Part shown: positions 7,112 to 15,319 of the stretch, piece after piece
Layout: every line of letters begins with the position of its first letter
Numbering within the stretch: the first letter of the stretch is position 1
Origin: DASRAU01 sp035638075
Lineage (GTDB): Bacteria > Acidobacteriota > Polarisedimenticolia > Gp22-AA2
Reading direction: 5' to 3'
Length of the DNA stretch: 64,000 bases
NCBI GenBank assembly: GCA_035638075.1
Contig: DASRAU010000036.1
Span: 1 to 64,000, forward strand
Made by a program: the position numbers and the translations under genes
Notes under the pieces: generated by a model
Database searches by the model: none
The model's input: only the letters and a program-made list of their open reading frames with translations
Told to the model about the DNA's origin: nothing

Positions 7112-8367
7112 ATCCACCCCGCTTCAATGCGGAAAATGAAACGGTGCAACTGATAGTTGAAGGGATCCGCGCCCACGCCGCCGGTCATCTGCACGACATT
7201 CGATTCACGCTGTTCGACGTTGAACCCGGCATAGCCGCGCAGGTGGCGCAGGAACTCGTGTCCCAGGCCGACCTCGGCCCGCATCAACCGCTCCTCGCGG
7301 CCCACGCCCTGCACCGGGACGAAGTCGCTCTGCTGGATCGTGGCGGCGGCGTCCAGGTAGCTGCTGCGCCAGAGCTGTCGAATCCAGCGCACCTGCCCGA
7401 CCGTGGCCAGGTAATAGTTGCTGTCGAAATAGATTGAAGCGTACGGCCTTCTCAGGACGACCACGTTGATCCGGTTGAGGTTCGCCACCTCCCAGGACAC
7501 GTTCGCCTCTCCGACCGGCCCCGAGAAATCCTCGCCGACCCCGCCGTCGAACTGCATGGTCTCGTAGCCGACCGACACCTGCGTCACGACGAGCGCGTGC
7601 AGGGTCCGCGTGAGGCCGAGCCCGACGGTGTTCGACCGGATGGTGACATCCGGGGCGTCCGACACGGTCTGGAGGGTCCGGTCGAGGATGGAATACAGGT
7701 AGGCCGTCGCCGGTTCGGCGAGCCGGTAGTTGTAGCGTCCCTCGATCGCCTTCGTCGTGTAGCCGTAGTCGACGGCCTGGCCGAACCCGGAGACGAGTCC
7801 GCTGAAGGCGGAGTGCGAGTAGCTCGGAAGGATGGAGAACCCCTGCCGGAGTCCCACGCGCATCCCGAAGTCCAGGCGGGGATTGTGGACCTCGTAATGT
7901 CCCAGTCCGAAGGGGACTCCGTTCCTGACGACCTGCTCCTGCAGCGACAGGGTGCCCTTCGCGTAATCGTCCCGGAAGCCGATCGCGACACGGCCGCTCT
8001 GGTGGAAGGTTCCCTCCACGCCGAGGACCTGGTTGATCTGATCCTCGGGCACGAAGCGATCGTTCGTATAGCTGCGGAAGAAGGGGGCGTAGAGCATCCG
8101 GACCCGGCCGTCACGCAGCGGCAGATCCGCCAGGAAGCGCGCCCGCAGAACGTTGACGCCCGATGCGACCGGGACGCTCCCGGGGAGGTCGGTGCTCATG
8201 AAGAGGATGTTGTCGTCGTACATGTACTCGTAGGAGACGGAAGGATAGAGATTGAAGTGACCGGCCGGCAGTCCGGGGCCCAGGAGGTCGTAGACCGAGG
8301 TGGTCTGCGCCTGGGCGGATCCCGCCGCGGCCAGTGCCAGGAGCACACCGAGAGCGATGCTTTTCAT
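7108..8367 (-). CDS. Outer-membrane beta-barrel protein
   Basis: A 419-aa protein with a clear signal peptide (MKSIALGVLLALAAAGSAQA, cleavage before QTT). Many alternating aromatic/hydrophobic strands follow, for example FNLYPSVSYEYMYDDN, VRMLYAPFFRSYTNDRF and VAIGFRDDYAKG. It ends with FRIEAGWM; an aromatic-rich last strand is normal for a BAM-inserted barrel, although the final residue is Met rather than Phe. It resembles the barrel proteins found beside polysaccharide export genes in exosortase-type loci, where a role in polymer export or outer-membrane anchoring is suspected but unproven. It is co-transcribed with, and overlaps, the export lipoprotein gene. The specific family is not certain. 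Confidence 0.75.
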   Translation of the reverse strand: MKSIALGVLLALAAAGSAQAQTTSVYDLLGPGLPAGHFNLYPSVSYEYMYDDNILFMSTDLPGSVPVASGVNVLRARFLADLPLRDGRVRMLYAPFFRSYTNDRFVPEDQINQVLGVEGTFHQSGRVAIGFRDDYAKGTLSLQEQVVRNGVPFGLGHYEVHNPRLDFGMRVGLRQGFSILPSYSHSAFSGLVSGFGQAVDYGYTTKAIEGRYNYRLAEPATAYLYSILDRTLQTVSDAPDVTIRSNTVGLGLTRTLHALVVTQVSVGYETMQFDGGVGEDFSGPVGEANVSWEVANLNRINVVVLRRPYASIYFDSNYYLATVGQVRWIRQLWRSSYLDAAATIQQSDFVPVQGVGREERLMRAEVGLGHEFLRHLRGYAGFNVEQRESNVVQMTGGVGADPFNYQLHRFIFRIEAGWM

Positions 8368-8419
8368 TGTGGTGTTCGGGAGAGCGTGTCTTCGGAGAAA
8401 CGTGGTGGACTGCAGGAAC

Positions 8420-9052
8420 TCAGGGCTGGATGACGCCTCGACGGATGGCGTACCGGACGAGGCCGGCCGTCTCGTGGATGTCGAGCTTGTCCATCAAGCG
8501 CATCCGGTGCGTCTCGACCGTTTTGGGGCTGACGCCGAGAACCACGGCGATCTCCTTCGTCGTCTTCCCTTCGGCGATCAGCTGCAGCACCTCGCGCTCG
8601 CGACCGCTCAGCGGATTGACGCGGCTCGCCTCGTTTTCGAGGTAGGCCTGCAGGAGCTCGCGCGACACACCGGAGCTCAGGTAGAGCGCCCCGCGCGAAA
8701 CCTCGTGAATCGCCTGGATCAGGTCGGCGGCGGCCTTGGTCTTCACGAGGTACCCGTTCACCCCCGCCCGCAGCGCATCGAGGATGTACTGCTCGTCGGT
8801 GTAGTTCGTCAGGAGGATCTTCTTGATCTTGGGCGACACCTTGCCGATTTCCCGGGCGGCGTCCAGGCCATTCATGAGCGGCATGGCCAGATCCAGGATG
8901 ACCACGTCCGGGTTGAGCTTCTCGGCCATCTTGACCGCCTGGCGGCCGTCCGACGCCAGGCCGACCACGTCGAACTTCTCCGGCTCCAGGAGCACTTTCA
9001 TGCCCTGGAGGAAGATCGGGTGGTCGTCGGCGAGGAGAACTCGAATGGACAT
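8420..9052 (-). CDS. NarL/FixJ-type response regulator
   Basis: A 210-aa two-component regulator. The receiver domain starts MSIRVLLADDHPIFLQGM, with the acidic pair D9/D10, phospho-acceptor D54 in VVILDLAMP, and the switch Lys in YLVKTKAAADL. A LuxR-type helix-turn-helix follows (PLSGREREVLQLIAEGKTTKEIAVVLGVS, KTVETHRMRLMDKL). ATG 9052 is chosen because it immediately precedes the receiver and has GAGG about nine bases upstream; the longer in-frame extension reads through the promoter region. It is the first gene of the operon that ends in a HisKA_3 kinase, the kinase class that normally partners with NarL-type regulators. It may autoregulate the operon (inference). Confidence 0.95.
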   Translation of the reverse strand: MSIRVLLADDHPIFLQGMKVLLEPEKFDVVGLASDGRQAVKMAEKLNPDVVILDLAMPLMNGLDAAREIGKVSPKIKKILLTNYTDEQYILDALRAGVNGYLVKTKAAADLIQAIHEVSRGALYLSSGVSRELLQAYLENEASRVNPLSGREREVLQLIAEGKTTKEIAVVLGVSPKTVETHRMRLMDKLDIHETAGLVRYAIRRGVIQP

Positions 9053-9088
9053 GACTAGGGTGCCTCGCGCTTTCTGGGAATGGGCCTC

Positions 9089-9097
9089 ATCATAGCA
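9089..9097 (-). promoter_or_regulatory. Candidate extended -10 promoter for the regulator-export-kaiBC operon
   Basis: On the minus strand the gap upstream of the response regulator contains TGCTATGAT, that is, an extended TG motif plus a five-of-six match to TATAAT. No good -35 box is seen, which extended -10 promoters tolerate. Transcription would begin about 30 nt before the ATG. Confidence 0.45.
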
Positions 9098-9193
9098 CCG
9101 CAGGGGCCGCGAATCGGCGCCTGATGCGGCGTTTCGAGGAAATCGCCGCACTCAGGAAACTCGGCAATCTCTTGGGGGGAATTCCCGATAGTG

Positions 9194-9218
9194 TGTCAGG
9201 ATGTCACTGACAGGTGAC
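9194..9218. promoter_or_regulatory. Overlapping inverted repeats in a 444-nt divergent intergenic region
   Basis: The gap between the divergent response regulator and the secreted FN3/LamG gene spans 9053-9496. It contains TGTCAG-(7 nt)-CTGACA at 9194-9212, overlapped by GTCAC-(6 nt)-GTGAC at 9203-9218. This looks like a dyad operator lying about 100 nt upstream of the candidate regulator promoter. A weaker stem (GAGAG/CGGG against CCCG/CTCTC) is at 9448-9476. I see no convincing small gene in the gap. Confidence 0.3.
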
Positions 9219-9496
9219 GTTGTGATGCAGACAGTCGCCGCCGCTCCTGCGCCGACCCCCCCGTGGGGACCGTGGCACCATCCGGCAAAGGGGATCTGAG
9301 CCCGGCCTTTGTTCTGCTGTTCCGCCCAGGTGACCGGTTCCATCAGGATCCAGGCTCCGCACGGGCGCTCTCCTTCTGATGGCACCACGCTTGCTGTGTA
9401 GCTCGCTTCCCACAACAGCTTTCTTCCGGGTGCAATAGGGGCCCTCCGAGAGATGCGGGATCGACCCGCGGCTCTCGTGGGGAAGAGGGGGGTGTC

Positions 9497-11866
9497 ATGC
9501 GACGGATCGGCTTCAGTGTCGGCACGCACCATGCGCATCGGTTCCTCGGATTGTTTCGTGTCGCCGCCTTCGCGGCACTCGCGCTTCCGCCAGGCGGTTT
9601 CGTCGAGAAGACCAACAGCACCGATGTCCGGCCGCTCCTGAACGCGGCCCAGATCCAGGCCCTGCTTCCCGCCCGCGGCGCCTTCGTGTTTCCGTCCCCT
9701 TACAACACTCAAGGGGTGCGGATCACCAACGGCACCGACTGCGGCGGATCGGACTGCGTGCAGTCCGTGGGCTACTCGTACTGGCGCAACATGAACAACT
9801 CCGCGGGGAGCAGCACCATGCTGATCTTCCTCGGGCTGAACCGCTCTCGCGGGGGCGGGGGCCCCACGCTGTTTGCATATAATAAGGATACGGGCGTCAT
9901 CAGCGTCGTGGGGCCGTTGTTCGATGCCGCGAGCCCCTTTTCGTGGTCGACGGGGGAAGGCTGGTACTTCAGCGCGACGCTGCCCACCGCGCTCTATCTC
10001 AACAACGGTTCCGCACTCCTGCGTTACGACGTCGTCACCCATCAGATGCAGACGGTGTTCGACGCCGCTCCCCAGTTCGGCAGCGACAAGTACATCTGGC
10101 AGGTTCACTCCAGCGGCGACGATCGGGTCCACTCGGCCACGCTCCGATCGTCGGCCACCTACGAAATGCTGGGTTGCCTGGCGTACCGGGAGGACACGAG
10201 GCAGTTCTCCTACTTTCCCCGCGTCGGCGATCTCGACGAGTGCCAGATCGACAAGAGCGGCCGGTGGCTGGTGATCAAGGAGAACGTCGATGGTCTGTAC
10301 GGCGAGGACAACGTCATCGTCGATCTGCAGACGGGGACCCAGACGACCCTGCTCGACCAGAACGGCGCCGCCGGACATTCGGACAACGGCTATGGCTACA
10401 TGGTCTATGCGGACAACTGGAACAACCTTGCCAACGCGTTCCGCGTCTTCCCGTTCGGCACGAACCCGCTCCAGGCGCCGCTCGTCCACAACAACATGGA
10501 CTGGTCGGTGGCGGCGCCGGCGCACGTGAGCCACGCCAACGCGAAGCCGGGCACCCCGCTCGGGCAGCAATTCGCCTGCGGGAGCAGCGTCAACCGGGTC
10601 AATTCGAACCGCGCCAACGAAATCCTCTGCTTCCGGCTGGACACCTCCCTGGACGTCCTGGTCGTCGCCCCGGTGATGACCGACCTCAATGCCTCCGGCG
10701 GCGGGGATGACTACTCGAAAGAGCCCAAGGGGAACATCGATCCGACCGGCCAGTACTTCATCTGGACGACCAACATGGGGGGCAGCCGGCAGGACGCGTT
10801 CGTCGTCAGGGTCCCGTCGCAGCTTCTCGTGAGCGTCCCGTCCGGAGACACGACGCCGCCGGTGCTCTCCGCGGTCGTGGTCTCGCAGGTGACGTCCACG
10901 GGTGCTTCTTTGAGCTGGACCTCCGATGAAGCGAGCGATTCGCAGGTCGAGTACGGGACGACGACCGCCTACGGGAGCGTCACCACCCTCGACACCGGGA
11001 TGGTGCTCGCCCACGCGCGGACGGCGGGCGCCCTGGCGGCCGGGACCCTGTACCACTGCCGTGCCCGGTCGCGCGACGCGGCGGGCAACCTCGCCGTTTC
11101 GCCGGACCGCACCTTCACGACCGCGGCTCAGCCGGTCCCGCTCTCGTCCGTCATAGTCGGCTATTGGACGCTCGACGAGACGTCCGGCTCGCTGGCCGCG
11201 GACTCCTCCGGCAACGGCGGCACCGGCACGCTCCTGAACGGTCCGCTCCACGTCGTCGGCCGCCTGGGTCGGGCGCTGTCCTTCGACGGCGGGGAGGCGG
11301 GGGTCCGCATCCCCCATGCGGCCGTGCTCGACGCCTATCCGATGACGGTGTCGCTCTGGATGAGCACGACGGCCGGCACGCTGGGGAGCTTCGTCAACAA
11401 GTACGTCCCCGCCTCGTTCGGCGGCTACCAGGTGTTCACCAACGGCGGCAGTCTGTGCGCGTGGTATTTCAGGGACGCGTCGAACTACATCTGGGATGGC
11501 AGTGGTTGCACGCTCGCCACGCCCGGGATCAACGACGGCCTGTGGCATCACGTGGCCTTCACCGTCGATGCGTCGGGTGGTCGCCTGTTCGTCGACGGCA
11601 CCCTGCGCATGACGCAGTCCTGGACGGGGACGCCGGGTGCCACGACCACGACGCAGGACCTCAGCCTCGCCCGGTATCCGGGGACCGCGGTTCCCGGTCT
11701 GCGCGCCCGGATCGATGACGTCCGGATCTACAACCGGGCCCTCAGCGCGCAGGAGTTGTCGTCCCTGGCCACCGTCGCGAGGGTCCGTCCCCGCGGGGCG
11801 AAGGATGGCCGCGGGCGGCAGCGCCCGGGGCCGCTCGCCGATCCCGATCCGACAGGGACGCCCTAG
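9497..11866 (+). CDS. Large secreted protein with FN3 and LamG-like lectin domains
   Basis: A 789-aa protein preceded by a strong GAGGGGGG ribosome site. The N-terminus is a basic, then hydrophobic segment (about residues 15-35) consistent with export. Residues about 45-445 form an unassigned region with repeated propeller-like strands (LLRYDVVTHQMQTVFD, NVIVDLQTGTQTTLLDQ, GQYFIWTTNMGG). A fibronectin-type III/purple-acid-phosphatase N-like domain spans about 452-545 (TTPPVLSAVVVSQ, ASLSWTSDEASDSQVEYG, SRDAAGNLA). A LamG-like concanavalin domain spans about 553-757 (GYWTLDETSGS, DDVRIYNRALSAQEL). The Arg/Pro-rich tail is probably disordered. It likely works outside the cell binding glycans; no catalytic motif is seen. 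It is transcribed away from the KaiBC/export operon and converges on the glycosyltransferase run. Confidence 0.8.
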   Translation: MRRIGFSVGTHHAHRFLGLFRVAAFAALALPPGGFVEKTNSTDVRPLLNAAQIQALLPARGAFVFPSPYNTQGVRITNGTDCGGSDCVQSVGYSYWRNMNNSAGSSTMLIFLGLNRSRGGGGPTLFAYNKDTGVISVVGPLFDAASPFSWSTGEGWYFSATLPTALYLNNGSALLRYDVVTHQMQTVFDAAPQFGSDKYIWQVHSSGDDRVHSATLRSSATYEMLGCLAYREDTRQFSYFPRVGDLDECQIDKSGRWLVIKENVDGLYGEDNVIVDLQTGTQTTLLDQNGAAGHSDNGYGYMVYADNWNNLANAFRVFPFGTNPLQAPLVHNNMDWSVAAPAHVSHANAKPGTPLGQQFACGSSVNRVNSNRANEILCFRLDTSLDVLVVAPVMTDLNASGGGDDYSKEPKGNIDPTGQYFIWTTNMGGSRQDAFVVRVPSQLLVSVPSGDTTPPVLSAVVVSQVTSTGASLSWTSDEASDSQVEYGTTTAYGSVTTLDTGMVLAHARTAGALAAGTLYHCRARSRDAAGNLAVSPDRTFTTAAQPVPLSSVIVGYWTLDETSGSLAADSSGNGGTGTLLNGPLHVVGRLGRALSFDGGEAGVRIPHAAVLDAYPMTVSLWMSTTAGTLGSFVNKYVPASFGGYQVFTNGGSLCAWYFRDASNYIWDGSGCTLATPGINDGLWHHVAFTVDASGGRLFVDGTLRMTQSWTGTPGATTTTQDLSLARYPGTAVPGLRARIDDVRIYNRALSAQELSSLATVARVRPRGAKDGRGRQRPGPLADPDPTGTP

Positions 11867-11886
11867 GCGCCGCAGGGACCCGCCGC

Positions 11887-13032
11887 TCATGCCGGCGCCT
11901 TGTCCCAGGTCACCCGCTGGCGCGAGGAGAGGAATCGGAACGCACCGACGATCGCCGCCGCGTTCACGAGACAGAAGGTGTACGGCAGGCTGAAGAGGGG
12001 AAGCACGCCCTTCCTGCCGTGCAGCATCCCCCCGAGCACGGCTCCGGCATAGAAGGCGATCTGCGCCAGGAACGCGAGACGGTAGCCGGGCCGGCCGAGA
12101 AGGAACAGGTTCGACGCGAACGCCGCCACGAGCAGGCCCGGTCCCAGGAGGCGCAGGCCCTTGTGCGACACGGTCTGCACCCACAGCCGGTTGCCGAGCG
12201 GGTTCAACAGCCACGTCTCCCGGAAGAGGAGCTGGAAATTGCCCGCCAGCGTGCGCGCCTTGCGGCCGAACTCCTCCCGGGATGTCGCCGGGGCTCGATC
12301 GAAGGCGCGCGCCGCCGGCTCGAATAGCACCCTGAACCCGCGCCGGACGATGCGCATCGGGATCAGGACGTCGTCCAGGATGGTGTCTTCGGGAAGCGGC
12401 TGGAACAGGCCTCGACGCAGCGCATAGATCGCCCCGGTGACGCCCACCGTCGAGCCGACCCGGCTCTCGGAGCGGCGCACGAAGCTCTCGTAGCGCCGGT
12501 AGGCGCTCACCCCCGGGCCCACGGCGGTGTCCCGCCCGTCCTCGGTCAGGATGAGGTCGCCGCTCACGGCCCCCACCGCGGGATCGTGGAAGGAGGCCAC
12601 GAGGGCCCGCACGGCGCCCCGATCGAAGCGCTGCCTGGCGTCCGCCAGGACCACGATCTCCCCACGGGCCTGCGGGACGATCTCGTTGAGGACCGCGGGC
12701 TTCCCGCGCCGCGTCGGGAAGGCGACCACCCGCATGCCCGAAGTCGCCCGGGCCAGCGCCCGCTCCGCGGTGCCGTCGGTCGATCCGTCGGAGACGATCA
12801 GGATCTCCAGGGACTCCCGGGGATAGTCGAGAGCGCTCAGGTTGTCGATCCGCGCCGCGATCTGCTCCGATTCGTCGTGGGCCACGACCAAGATCGTCAC
12901 CTGAGGCAGGCGCGAGCCCTTCGGTGTGGGGTGCGGACGAAGCATGGCCCACGCGCCGATCAGCGCCGGATACCCCAGGTAGGCATGGAGCAGGAGCAGG
13001 AGCGCCAACCAGAAGATCACCACCGGGATCAT
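11887..13032 (-). CDS. Membrane glycosyltransferase, family 2
   Basis: A 381-aa GT2 enzyme. An N-terminal membrane helix (MIPVVIFWLALLLLLHAYLG) precedes the GT-A domain, which has VTILVVAHDES, LEILIVSDGSTDGT, the acceptor-region VVLADARQ and a late catalytic-type segment EDTILDDVLIPMRI. Two to four hydrophobic helices at the C-terminus (from about residue 290) anchor it in the inner membrane. The ATG at 13032 forms an ATGA overlap with the upstream glycosyltransferase gene. It is the last gene of the long exopolysaccharide run and is expected to add a sugar to a lipid-linked repeat unit on the cytoplasmic face; donor and acceptor are unknown. Confidence 0.88.
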   Translation of the reverse strand: MIPVVIFWLALLLLLHAYLGYPALIGAWAMLRPHPTPKGSRLPQVTILVVAHDESEQIAARIDNLSALDYPRESLEILIVSDGSTDGTAERALARATSGMRVVAFPTRRGKPAVLNEIVPQARGEIVVLADARQRFDRGAVRALVASFHDPAVGAVSGDLILTEDGRDTAVGPGVSAYRRYESFVRRSESRVGSTVGVTGAIYALRRGLFQPLPEDTILDDVLIPMRIVRRGFRVLFEPAARAFDRAPATSREEFGRKARTLAGNFQLLFRETWLLNPLGNRLWVQTVSHKGLRLLGPGLLVAAFASNLFLLGRPGYRLAFLAQIAFYAGAVLGGMLHGRKGVLPLFSLPYTFCLVNAAAIVGAFRFLSSRQRVTWDKAPA

Positions 13033-14225
13033 GGCGCGGCGACCGACAAGGCGGGATGCGGCGCGGCAAGCGCCCCGCGGCGCGCGGTCCGATCGATGTG
13101 GCCTTCGATCTCCGCCACGCGCGCCTCCCAGCTCTCGGCCCCCATCGCCGCGGCGCGCGCCCGATCCGCCGCCGGGGAGCGCTCGCCGAGTGCGGTGGCG
13201 ATCGCCTGCGTGAAGCCCGCCGTCCCCTCGGCGAGGTGCACGAGCGCGCGGTAGCGCGCCACCTCGGGAAGGGACGTCGACACCACCGGCAGGCCGGCCG
13301 CCAGGTACTCGCGCAGCTTGAGCGGGTTCGCGCGCAGCGTCAGGTCGCTCGTCCGGAACGGAATGATCCCCACGTCGAATCCGCGGCAATAGGCGGGCAG
13401 GAGCGCGTAAGGCTTCTGCCCGAGCAGATGGACGTTCGGCAGCCCGCGGAGCGCCCCGGTGCCGGTCGCCTGCTTCCCCACGAGGGCGAACGACCAGTCG
13501 GGGCGGCCCAGGGCGATGTCGCGCACCAGATCGAGATCCACCCAGTCGGCCAGGAGCCCGAAGAACCCGATGACGGGACGCGGGAGAGCGCGCAGCTCGG
13601 CGGGGATCTCGATCCCCCCGTCGAGTGCCGTGGCGAAGTGCGCGAGGTCCACGCCGTGGCTGACGAAATGCGTGTTCGGATTGAGCCCGACCCGTTCCGA
13701 GGCCAGTTGCGCGGACGAGGTGAGCACGAGGTCGGCGCGCCGGACAAAGTCGCGCTCCAGGCGCGCGATCGCGTCACGCGACACGCCGGTGAAGGCCGAA
13801 TACTCGTCCACGCAGTGATAGATCGCCAGGCGCTCGCCGAGGCGGCCCAGCAGCCGCCCGACGTTCGGCAGGAAACTCCAGAGGATCGGATCCTCGAGCC
13901 CGCGCCGCCGGCAGAGGCGGCGCAGCGTCGCGGAGAGGATTCCCGCGTTGAGCCGGTCGGCCACGTTCCACCCGGGCAGGGGGATGACCAGCGGGTTGGT
14001 GACGAAAAGATTCGGCTCGACCTCCTGGCAGCCGCGCAGACCCTTCGCCACCTTGTCGAAAAGCCTCCGCAGGTCCCGGCCCGAAGCCGCCGGCCGGCGC
14101 ATGGCGATCGAATTCACCCAGAGGACGCGATTCCTCCGGGCGAGGATCTTCATGATGTGCGTCTTGCTGGTCGGATCGCCGCCCCAGTCGTGGGCGAAGC
14201 ACAGGATCGACGCCCCCTCCATCAT
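13029..14225 (-). CDS. Glycosyltransferase, GT-B fold (family 1/4-like)
   Basis: A 398-aa GT-B-fold glycosyltransferase. It starts MMEGASILCFAHDWGGDPTSKTH at an ATG that overlaps the upstream stop (ATGA, 14222-14225). Landmarks are an N-terminal Rossmann-like domain (VLWVNSIAMRRP, AIYHCVDEYSAF), then HFVSHGVDLAHF, the linker VIGFFGLLADWVDLDL, and the C-terminal donor-binding domain with VHLLGQKPYALLPAYCRGFDVGIIPF and the helix LREYLAAGLPVVST. There is no signal peptide. It belongs to the glycan assembly set, coupled to the downstream GT2 gene. The nucleotide-sugar used cannot be read from sequence. Confidence 0.87.
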   Translation of the reverse strand: MMEGASILCFAHDWGGDPTSKTHIMKILARRNRVLWVNSIAMRRPAASGRDLRRLFDKVAKGLRGCQEVEPNLFVTNPLVIPLPGWNVADRLNAGILSATLRRLCRRRGLEDPILWSFLPNVGRLLGRLGERLAIYHCVDEYSAFTGVSRDAIARLERDFVRRADLVLTSSAQLASERVGLNPNTHFVSHGVDLAHFATALDGGIEIPAELRALPRPVIGFFGLLADWVDLDLVRDIALGRPDWSFALVGKQATGTGALRGLPNVHLLGQKPYALLPAYCRGFDVGIIPFRTSDLTLRANPLKLREYLAAGLPVVSTSLPEVARYRALVHLAEGTAGFTQAIATALGERSPAADRARAAAMGAESWEARVAEIEGHIDRTARRGALAAPHPALSVAAP

Positions 14226-15292
14226 CGGCGCGCCGCGATCCGGGCCGCCGAGGCATCCACGAGATCGCCGCGCAGCCCGGCGTAGACCCGGGACGAATTG
14301 GCGGGATCGATCGCCAGGGCGACGGGCAGGCGGAAGTCCAGTCCCGCGGACGCCGCCGTCCACGTCTGCGCGCCGTCGGTGCTCTTGAAGATCCCTTCCC
14401 CGTCGACGGCGGAATAGATCGTCGACGGACTGCGCGGATCGATCGCCAGGGCGCGCACCGAAACCGTCCCCAGGCCGGCGTTCGCCGCCGTCCAGCTCGT
14501 GCCGGCGTCGTCGCTCCGGAAGACCCCTCCTCCGCTCGTGCCGGCATAGACGATGGAGGCTGCCGGGTCGATGGCGAGCGAGTTGACGTCGTAATACCGC
14601 CCCGTGGGGCTGATGATGCCGCCGCTGATGAAGCTCCACCTCAGGCCGCCGTCGATGCTCTTGTAGACTCCGCCGCCGTTGGGCGTCGCATGGAACACTC
14701 CGGCATAGAGCGTCGACGGAGTCGCCGGGTCGACCAGGAGCGAAGTGACGGAGTCGCCTCCGACGGTCGAGTAGGTCCAGGTCGTCCCGCTGTCGACGCT
14801 CCTGGCGACCCAGACGGCGTCGGTCGCATAGCGGGTCGTGGAGACGACGGGGTCGATGGCCACGGAACGGAACACCGGGTTCGACAGGGTCGGTCCGACG
14901 GGGCTCCAGCTCGTACCGCCATCCCTGCTCTCGAACAGGCCGCCGGTCGTGGCGGCATGCAGCGTGGAGGGCTGCGCGCGGTCGATCCCGAGCGCGTTGA
15001 TCGCCAGACTTCCCAGCCCGGCGTTCCTCGCCGACCAGGTCTCACCCCAATCGGTGCTCTTGAAGACTCCACCCGATCCCGTCCCGGCGTACAGGGTCGA
15101 CGGGTTGACGGGATCGATGGCCAGGGCGTTGACCCCGAGAGAGCCCAGGCCGATGGCCTTCCAGGTCGCTCCGGCATCCTCGCTGCGGTACAGGCTCGCC
15201 TGGGTCCGGTTGTTTGCCAGGGGAGGGCGGGCCGCGGCGACCGCGAAGAGCGCGAGCGCGACGATGGACCAGGAATTGAATGCATGCTTCAT
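14222..15292 (-). CDS. Secreted BNR/Asp-box beta-propeller protein
   Basis: A 356-aa protein with an N-terminal signal segment (SWSIVALALFAVAAARPPLA) and about seven tandem repeats. Each repeat carries an Asp-box such as SEDAGATWKAI, STDWGETWSAR, SRDGGTSWSPV, SVDSGTTWTYS, SDDAGTSWTAA and STDGAQTWTAA, alternating with AIDPxxPSTLYAG blocks. This is the sortilin/VPS10 or YCF48-like propeller pattern. Such proteins bind ligands or assist assembly; sialidase catalytic residues are not apparent. It lies between an amidotransferase gene (27-nt gap) and a glycosyltransferase gene (ATGA overlap), so it is co-expressed with polymer synthesis. An extracellular or periplasmic scaffold role is inference. 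Confidence 0.8.
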   Translation of the reverse strand: MKHAFNSWSIVALALFAVAAARPPLANNRTQASLYRSEDAGATWKAIGLGSLGVNALAIDPVNPSTLYAGTGSGGVFKSTDWGETWSARNAGLGSLAINALGIDRAQPSTLHAATTGGLFESRDGGTSWSPVGPTLSNPVFRSVAIDPVVSTTRYATDAVWVARSVDSGTTWTYSTVGGDSVTSLLVDPATPSTLYAGVFHATPNGGGVYKSIDGGLRWSFISGGIISPTGRYYDVNSLAIDPAASIVYAGTSGGGVFRSDDAGTSWTAANAGLGTVSVRALAIDPRSPSTIYSAVDGEGIFKSTDGAQTWTAASAGLDFRLPVALAIDPANSSRVYAGLRGDLVDASAARIAARR

Positions 15293-15319
15293 GAAGGCCT
15301 TTCTCCGCGGAGCGGAAGG

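Noticed and set aside
9273..9289. Possible sigma-54 promoter (TGGCAC...GGCA)
   Set aside because: Only 9 nt separate the GG and GC pairs instead of the required 10, and the second half lacks the TTGC context.
9152..13069. A 1305-residue minus-strand frame opposite the FN3/LamG gene
   Set aside because: Arg/Gly/Asp/Pro-rich with no recognisable domain apart from the part in the glycosyltransferase 2 region. The plus-strand secreted protein explains the coding signal.
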